Positions 6,254 through 6,984 of a DNA stretch of 6,984 nt are shown piece by piece. The DNA is from Bacillota bacterium (GTDB lineage: Bacteria; Bacillota; Limnochordia; Darwinibacteriales; Darwinibacteriaceae), in assembly GCA_012518325.1 (NCBI GenBank), contig JAAYSR010000169.1, forward strand, positions 1 to 6,984, read 5' to 3'. The position numbers and the translations under genes were made by a program. The stretch's first letter is position 1; each line of letters starts with the position of its first letter. The notes under the pieces were generated by a model. That model searched no databases, was not told where the DNA came from, and worked only from the letters and a program-made list of their open reading frames with translations.

Positions 6254-6261
6254 CACCCCCT
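6254..6261 (-). promoter_or_regulatory. Ribosome binding site deciding the rplC start
   Basis: The minus strand reads AGGGGGTG, with 8 nt between the G-run and the ATG at 6247. The in-frame GTG at its 3' end is the alternative start that a gene caller may choose, but it would leave no binding site upstream. Confidence 0.8.
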
Positions 6262-6284
6262 AATATTACTCCCGCCGGTCCGCG

Positions 6285-6599
6285 TCAGTCTTGAATCTTG
6301 ATTTCAATATCTACACCAGCAGGTAAATCTAAGCGCATCAACGCGTCTACAGTCTTTGGATTGGGATCCAAAATGTCGATTAAACGCTTATGCGTTCTCA
6401 TTTCGAACTGTTCACGAGCATCTTTGTGAACGTGGACAGAACGTAAAACGGTAAAGATGTTCTTGTCAGTAGGTAAGGGGATGGGTCCCGAAACCGTTGC
6501 TCCTGTCCGTTTTGCAGTTTCAACAATCTTCCCCGCAGAACTGTCTAAGATTTTGTGATCAAAAGCCTTCAGCCTGATTCTAACCTTTTGTTTAGCCAA
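6285..6599 (-). CDS. rpsJ: 30S ribosomal protein S10 (NusE)
   Basis: S10 is a 30S head protein that also acts in transcription: as NusE it pairs with NusB in antitermination complexes and links RNA polymerase to the ribosome through NusG. The N-terminus MAKQKVRIRLKAFDH, the G-P-I-P-L-P-T motif (38-44) and F-E-M-R-T-H-K-R-L-I-D (65-75) are diagnostic. The length of 104 residues is normal. The start codon is TTG: an in-frame TGA lies three codons upstream, the next methionine codon is at residue 67, and an AAAGGA site ends 10 nt before the TTG. It is the first gene of the S10 part and follows a 258-nt spacer after tuf. Confidence 0.98.
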   Translation of the reverse strand: MAKQKVRIRLKAFDHKILDSSAGKIVETAKRTGATVSGPIPLPTDKNIFTVLRSVHVHKDAREQFEMRTHKRLIDILDPNPKTVDALMRLDLPAGVDIEIKIQD

Positions 6600-6609
6600 G
6601 AAAAATCAA

Positions 6610-6615
6610 TCCTTT
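6610..6615 (-). promoter_or_regulatory. Ribosome binding site deciding the TTG start of rpsJ
   Basis: AAAGGA on the minus strand lies 10 nt before the TTG start of rpsJ. An in-frame TGA (6606-6608) between them excludes any longer rpsJ product. Confidence 0.75.
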
Positions 6616-6787
6616 CGCTCGATAGACGAACATACTCTGTGAAAATTCCCGAGCCAGTGACCTGTCCGCTGCCCCAGCCTTCCAGTTCTCCCGGTCGCTG
6701 CTGAGTGCGAACACATCAATTCGCCCGCAACCTCCCACGTCATCGCGTAATGAACTCTATTCGTTCATCAATTCATTTTAGACAGTA

Positions 6788-6828
6788 GGATGGGAAAAGT
6801 AATCTCTGGCGGACTACTTTTCCCGTCC
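6788..6828 (-). other. Long hairpin between tuf and rpsJ
   Basis: On the transcript the arms GGGAAAAGTA (6815-6824) and TACTTTTCCC (6792-6801) pair perfectly over 10 bp around a 13-nt loop. A further 3 bp (GGA with TCC) extend the stem outside a single C·A mismatch. It starts about 29 nt after the tuf stop codon. The following bases, TACTGTCTAAAATG, contain no T-run, so it is not a textbook intrinsic terminator. It could still be a weak terminator, a processing or stabilising structure at the end of the tuf message, or part of an S10 leader. An alternative 5-bp stem, CGGAC with GTCCG, competes for the same region. Confidence 0.6.
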
Positions 6829-6857
6829 GGAAACACTTACAGCCTCAGAGCAGCTCC

Positions 6858-6984
6858 TTAGCCAAGAATCTTGGTTACAACGCCGGCGCCTACAGTGCGG
6901 CCGCCTTCACGAATCGCAAAGCGCAGTCCTTCTTCCATGGCGATTGGAGTGATCAGTTCAGCGCTCAGGTTGGTGTTGTCGCCG
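6858..6984 (-). CDS. tuf: Elongation factor Tu, C-terminal end (partial)
   Basis: Only the last 41 codons and the TAA stop are present; the gene continues beyond the right edge. EF-Tu is the GTPase that brings aminoacyl-tRNA to the ribosomal A site. The visible part is the end of beta-barrel domain 3 and reads GDNTNLSAELITPIAMEE followed by GLRFAIREGGRTVGAGVV, ending T-K-I-L-G. This is close to the universal EF-Tu C-terminus. The GTP-binding domain is outside the window and cannot be judged. Its position directly before rpsJ, in the same direction, joins the str and S10 gene groups as in many Firmicutes. Whether the genome has a second tuf copy cannot be told from here. Confidence 0.98.
   Translation of the reverse strand, partial: GDNTNLSAELITPIAMEEGLRFAIREGGRTVGAGVVTKILG

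Larger units (their letters stand above)
6600..6857 (-). other. tuf–rpsJ spacer / S10 leader region
   Basis: This is the largest non-coding stretch of the window, separating the elongation factor gene from the S10 genes. Near tuf it contains a long hairpin (6788-6828). Further along is a small perfect inverted repeat, ATGAAC with GTTCAT around a 7-nt loop (on the transcript ATGAAC GAATAGA GTTCAT), at about 6752-6770. At the rpsJ end is the binding site AAAGGA (6610-6615). A TAAAAT hexamer (6775-6780) could be a -10 element, but no matching -35 is visible. I see no sequence that clearly matches a known ribosomal protein leader. An open frame of 45 codons runs through its downstream half (6606-6743) without a ribosome binding site. 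Confidence 0.6.

Noticed and set aside
6775..6780. TAAAAT as a -10 element for an rpsJ promoter
   Set aside because: The hexamers 16-18 nt upstream match the -35 consensus poorly (TTACTT at best), and AT-rich hexamers like this are frequent. Not enough to call a promoter.
6788..6828. Canonical Rho-independent terminator after tuf
   Set aside because: The stem is good, but no T-run follows it in either direction, so it is recorded only as a hairpin.
1..6984. Mobile elements, CRISPR arrays, tRNA/rRNA genes or a novel multi-gene system
   Set aside because: Reading both strands, virtually all sequence is accounted for by conserved ribosomal genes and tuf. No direct repeat array, transposase, or tRNA-like cloverleaf was seen.

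Overview
The window is a contiguous piece of the bacterial str–S10–spc ribosomal protein supercluster, read entirely from the minus strand (right to left). In transcription order it holds the 3' end of tuf (EF-Tu), a 258-nt spacer, then rpsJ, rplC, rplD, rplW, rplB, rpsS, rplV, rpsC, rplP, rpmC, rpsQ, rplN, rplX, rplE and a zinc-type rpsN. At the very edge lies the Shine-Dalgarno sequence of the next gene, which by conserved order should be rpsH. All 15 complete genes look intact, with normal family lengths.

Organism: this is a Gram-positive Firmicute, most likely a member of the Clostridia in the broad sense. The reasons are the gene order (tuf directly before rpsJ, and a 61-residue four-cysteine S14 directly after rplE), strong AGGAGG-type ribosome binding sites before nearly every gene, frequent GTG and TTG starts, and B. 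subtilis-like protein termini. Base composition looks moderate. Genus cannot be decided by eye.

Layout: 6858-6984 is the tuf C-terminus. 6600-6857 is the tuf–rpsJ spacer, with a long hairpin near its tuf side and no convincing promoter. 2067-6599 is the S10 part (rpsJ to rplP), and it continues without a break into rpmC and rpsQ (1579-2077). 18-1546 is the start of the spc part (rplN, rplX, rplE, rpsN). Gaps within the cluster are 2-37 nt, with a 1-nt overlap (rplD/rplW) and an 11-nt overlap (rplP/rpmC). The exception is the 82-nt rplX–rplE spacer, which carries two back-to-back hairpins. The tight packing, with several ribosome binding sites inside the preceding gene, indicates one long, translationally coupled mRNA.

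Functionally this is a ribosome assembly unit. It encodes 30S proteins (S10, S19, S3, S17, S14) and 50S proteins (L3, L4, L23, L2, L22, L16, L29, L14, L24, L5), plus the elongation factor that delivers aminoacyl-tRNA. Five of the 15 complete genes use a non-ATG start. No mobile element, CRISPR array, tRNA/rRNA gene or unfamiliar protein was seen. The only sequence not explained by known genes is the RNA structure in the two larger spacers.
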